From Chloroflexota bacterium (lineage in GTDB: Bacteria; Chloroflexota; Anaerolineae; Anaerolineales; Villigracilaceae), in assembly GCA_016191895.1 (NCBI GenBank), contig JACPVD010000292.1, positions 1 through 14,359 on the forward strand: a stretch of 14,359 nt of DNA, read 5' to 3'. Positions 11,804 through 14,359 of the stretch are shown piece after piece. The translations under genes and the position numbers were made by a program. Under the pieces are notes generated by a model. That model was not told the origin of the DNA. It made no database searches and saw only the letters and a program-made list of their open reading frames with translations. How positions within the stretch are numbered: the first letter of the stretch is position 1; every line of letters starts with the position of its first letter.

Positions 11804-14359
11804 TTACTCCTCATCCGTCATCAATTTGATCCGCTCCCAGGGTTTCAAACTCTCATCTTCAGCAAGCAGGTTCTTCAACTCATACAACTCGTCACGCAGG
11901 GCCGCGGCGCGTTCGAACTCGAGATTCTTCGCGGCTTCCTTCATGTGCTTCTCCACCTCGGCAATGATCTTGCGCAACTCGCCGCGAGGCATGTCACCTT
12001 TGCCCTTCGCCTTATATTCGCCGCGCATTTCACCGATCGCTTTTTCAGACATTCCCTCCGTGAGGTCGTGAATCTCCTTGTGGATGCTGATCGGCGTAAT
12101 TCCATTTTCTTCGTTATATTTGATCTGCTTGGCGCGGCGGCGGTTCGTCTCGTCGATGGCGCGTTTCATCGAATCGGTCATGCGGTCGGCGTACATGATC
12201 ACGCGCCCGTTGACGTTTCTCGCGGCGCGGCCAATCGTTTGAATCAGCGCGGTGTCCGACCGCAGAAAACCTTCCTTGTCCGCATCGAGAATCGCCACCA
12301 ACGACACTTCGGGCAGGTCGAGCCCTTCGCGCAATAAATTGATTCCCACCAGCACATCGAACGCGCCGAGACGAAGATCGCGCAGGATACCCACGCGCTC
12401 GAGCGTCTCCACCTCCGAATGTAAATACTGGACTTTAATCCCCAGCTCTTTCAGATACGTGGTTAAGTCTTCTGACATGCGCTTCGTCAGAGTCGTGACC
12501 AAAATACGCTCGCCTCTTTCCACCCGCTGCCTGATCTCTCCGACGAAATCATCGACCTGGCCTTTAGTTGGCCGGACATCCACCTCGGGGTCCACCAACC
12601 CCGTCGGACGAATGATCTGCTCGACGACCTGTTCCGCATGTTCCATTTCATACGCCGCGGGCGTGGCTGACGTGTAGATTGTTGCCCCCATTACCTCTTC
12701 GAATTCATCAAACTTAAGCGGACGGTTGTCCATGGCCGACGGCAAGCGGAAGCCAAACTCCACCAGCGTTTCCTTGCGCGCGCGGTCGCCGTTATACATC
12801 CCGCGGATCTGCGGCACGGTCATGTGACTCTCGTCGATAATCAGCAGGTAATCGCTCGGCAGGAAGTCGATCATCGTCCATGGATGCGAACCGGGCGGGC
12901 GTTTATCCAGTTGACGCGAGTAGTTTTCGATGCCTGAACAGTACCCAACTTCCTTCAACATCTCAAGGTCATAGCGTGTGCGTTGTTCAATACGTTGGGC
13001 TTCAAGAAACTTGCCGTTATCCTTATAGAATTTCAGCCGCTCTTCAAGTTCCAACTCAATATTGGCAATCGACTCTTTCAAGCGTTCGGCATCCGTCAGG
13101 AATTGCTTCGCCGGGTAAATCGAAATCTCTTTCGGCTCTTCGAATATCTCCCCGCTGACCGGGCTGAACTGCATAATTCGTTCCACCTCATCGCCGAAGA
13201 ACGTGATGCGATATCCGCGCTTGTCTTCATACGCAGGGATGATCTCCAACGTATCGCCGCGCACGCGGAAGGTACCGGAGCGCAGTTCCATATCATTGCG
13301 CTGATACTGACTCTCGATCAACTGTCTCAGCAAGGCATTGCGCCGATAAATATCCCCCACCTTCAGCGTCACTGTCCCTTTGCCGAATTCCTCGGGTGAG
13401 CCCAGGCCATAAATACACGAGACCGAAGCCACGATGATCACATCCCGCCGCGAGATGAGCGCCGTTGTCGCCGCGAGCCGCATCCGCTCGATCTCCTCGT
13501 TGATCTGGGTCTCCTTCTCGATGAACAAGTCATGCCGCGGCACATACGCTTCGGGCTGATAGTAGTCATAATACGAAACAAAATAAGAGACCGCATTCTC
13601 AGGGAAGAACTCCTTGAACTCGGCATACAACTGCGCCGCCAGAGTCTTATTATGAGCCATGATCAATGCAGGTTTCTGCAACTCCTGAATCACAGACGCA
13701 ATGGTAAAAGTATTATGAACAAAGAACCCGCCCTTGCCCGCCAAGAATGTTTCCGCACCGGGAACGGTCAGGTCGTAGACAAATGGTTTTTCATAAATCA
13801 CCTTATCCATTTTTTTGATGGGCGTCCATCGCACATGGCAGAACTTATGCAAATCTCTCCATGCGTTCCGCCAGTCCAGCGGCATCGTTTCCCATCCGTC
13901 ATGAAGAGCCTGCAAGATATTCTTAAGCGTATTGCGTTGGGCCTTTCGTTTTCCAGTTTCGATGAACTGAATTGCGCTGCGAGAGATTCCCGCTTTTTGT
14001 CCAAGTTGCGATGCTGTCCAGCCTTTTGCCATACGTAATTCACGAAGGATGGCGCCGTTGATCGGAACTACATCTACATTTGAATTTGCCGCCCGTCCCA
14101 ATTGCATTTCCAATCGCCTGCGCTTTTCAGGCATTGAAAAATTGATATGTTCATAAAATCGGCTCAAATCCGCCTGGCCGGATATGGTCACATAGTAATA
14201 CCAATTTCCCTGATGGTCAGAATTGGTAGCGCGTTTCCAACGGCGGGAAATCCGCGCCCAAATCCCAAAACGAGACAGGGCATAAGCCAGGTCAGAAGCC
14301 AGTTGTTCGCTGGCAGTGGTTGCCGAAATATCGCTCGCGCGCCCCACAGTTCCATCGCC
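11804..14359 (-). CDS. uvrB: UvrB, excinuclease ABC subunit B, interrupted by an intein (5' end outside the window)
   Basis: This is the damage-verifying helicase-like subunit of nucleotide excision repair. The reading frame runs leftward and stays open to the right edge; the GTG at 14347 is inside the intein. The C-extein (11804-13711, 635 residues) is complete. It begins [11 protein letters not shown], the residues directly after the P-loop lysine. It carries the damage-binding beta-hairpin [12 protein letters not shown], Walker B DESH, helicase motif [11 protein letters not shown] and a C-terminal UVR domain (about 35 residues, [20 protein letters not shown]). Its length fits a normal UvrB of about 670 residues lacking only the first 40-odd. 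The missing N-terminus, up to the GK of the P-loop, and the first part of the intein lie beyond 14359. A small membrane-protein gene is coupled downstream. Confidence 0.96.
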   Translation of the reverse strand, partial: GDGTVGRASDISATTASEQLASDLAYALSRFGIWARISRRWKRATNSDHQGNWYYYVTISGQADLSRFYEHINFSMPEKRRRLEMQLGRAANSNVDVVPINGAILRELRMAKGWTASQLGQKAGISRSAIQFIETGKRKAQRNTLKNILQALHDGWETMPLDWRNAWRDLHKFCHVRWTPIKKMDKVIYEKPFVYDLTVPGAETFLAGKGGFFVHNTFTIASVIQELQKPALIMAHNKTLAAQLYAEFKEFFPENAVSYFVSYYDYYQPEAYVPRHDLFIEKETQINEEIERMRLAATTALISRRDVIIVASVSCIYGLGSPEEFGKGTVTLKVGDIYRRNALLRQLIESQYQRNDMELRSGTFRVRGDTLEIIPAYEDKRGYRITFFGDEVERIMQFSPVSGEIFEEPKEISIYPAKQFLTDAERLKESIANIELELEERLKFYKDNGKFLEAQRIEQRTRYDLEMLKEVGYCSGIENYSRQLDKRPPGSHPWTMIDFLPSDYLLIIDESHMTVPQIRGMYNGDRARKETLVEFGFRLPSAMDNRPLKFDEFEEVMGATIYTSATPAAYEMEHAEQVVEQIIRPTGLVDPEVDVRPTKGQVDDFVGEIRQRVERGERILVTTLTKRMSEDLTTYLKELGIKVQYLHSEVETLERVGILRDLRLGAFDVLVGINLLREGLDLPEVSLVAILDADKEGFLRSDTALIQTIGRAARNVNGRVIMYADRMTDSMKRAIDETNRRRAKQIKYNEENGITPISIHKEIHDLTEGMSEKAIGEMRGEYKAKGKGDMPRGELRKIIAEVEKHMKEAAKNLEFERAAALRDELYELKNLLAEDESLKPWERIKLMTDEE
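13712..14359 (-). other. Intein in UvrB (C-terminal 216 residues): LAGLIDADG endonuclease end, XRE-type HTH, splice block
   Basis: The frame is continuous with UvrB but the sequence is foreign to it. At the edge it starts Gly-Asp-Gly-Thr-Val, the end of a LAGLIDADG helix. A typical endonuclease half follows ([21 protein letters not shown], then [21 protein letters not shown]), and then NSNVDVVP. Residues from about 14050 to 13904 form an XRE-type helix-turn-helix ([35 protein letters not shown]). The last block (13774-13712) reads [21 protein letters not shown], ending with the penultimate His and terminal Asn of the splice site. The +1 extein residue is Thr, so the insertion is between Lys and Thr of the P-loop GKT. 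The part is probably the second LAGLIDADG half. Block A and the first half are out of view. Confidence 0.93.

Noticed and set aside
14345..14347. GTG as the start of an 847-residue protein
   Set aside because: The frame stays open to the window edge, the preceding codons (Gly-Asp-Gly-Thr) fit a LAGLIDADG end, and UvrB needs its N-terminus from further upstream.

Overview
The window looks like chromosomal DNA of moderate GC content from an environmental bacterium. Protein character and intergenic repeat style suggest the Chloroflexota, probably Anaerolineae, but this is inferred from family resemblance and cannot be proven here. It carries ordinary housekeeping genes beside two compact metal-homeostasis modules. 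No rRNA, tRNA, CRISPR array, transposase or phage gene is visible. No stretch longer than 300 bases lacks a gene.

Left part (1-4106): the 3' end of an M20 metallopeptidase gene; a pair of inverted REP-like hairpins; a complete PLP enzyme of the sphingosine-1-phosphate-lyase type; two tandem hairpins between convergent genes; then a leftward pair encoding a SIS-domain sugar-phosphate isomerase/deaminase (no glutaminase domain) and a D-Ala-D-Ala-ligase-like ATP-grasp enzyme.

Iron module (4150-8437): a DtxR-family repressor gene is preceded by a sigma70-type promoter overlapped by a 26-bp palindrome with a DtxR-like core. Next comes an unusual protein: one N-terminal membrane helix, a DtxR-like winged helix and dimerisation domain, an SH3 domain and a canonical FeoA domain. 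FeoB follows as two genes, a soluble G protein and a membrane permease. They lie in one frame but are separated by three in-frame stops and a new ribosome binding site. No stand-alone feoA is present, so the fusion probably supplies it.

Zinc-type module (8486-10503): an ArsR repressor with the complete CzrA/SmtB alpha-5 metal site sits behind a 12-2-12 operator. It is followed by a CDF-like membrane protein with an altered metal site and a canonical CDF exporter with a Cys-rich tail, ending in a perfect 17-bp terminator.

Right part (10513-14359): a small exported Gly/Met-rich protein gene with a possible response-regulator direct repeat in its promoter; a DUF2007-like small protein; a small two-helix membrane protein; and uvrB read leftward. 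The uvrB gene is interrupted at the Lys/Thr of its P-loop by an intein. Its visible part holds the end of a LAGLIDADG endonuclease, an extra XRE-type helix-turn-helix and the C-terminal splice block; the rest lies beyond the window edge.

The most noteworthy items are the membrane-tethered DtxR-FeoA fusion beside a split FeoB, and the HTH-bearing intein in the UvrB ATPase site.
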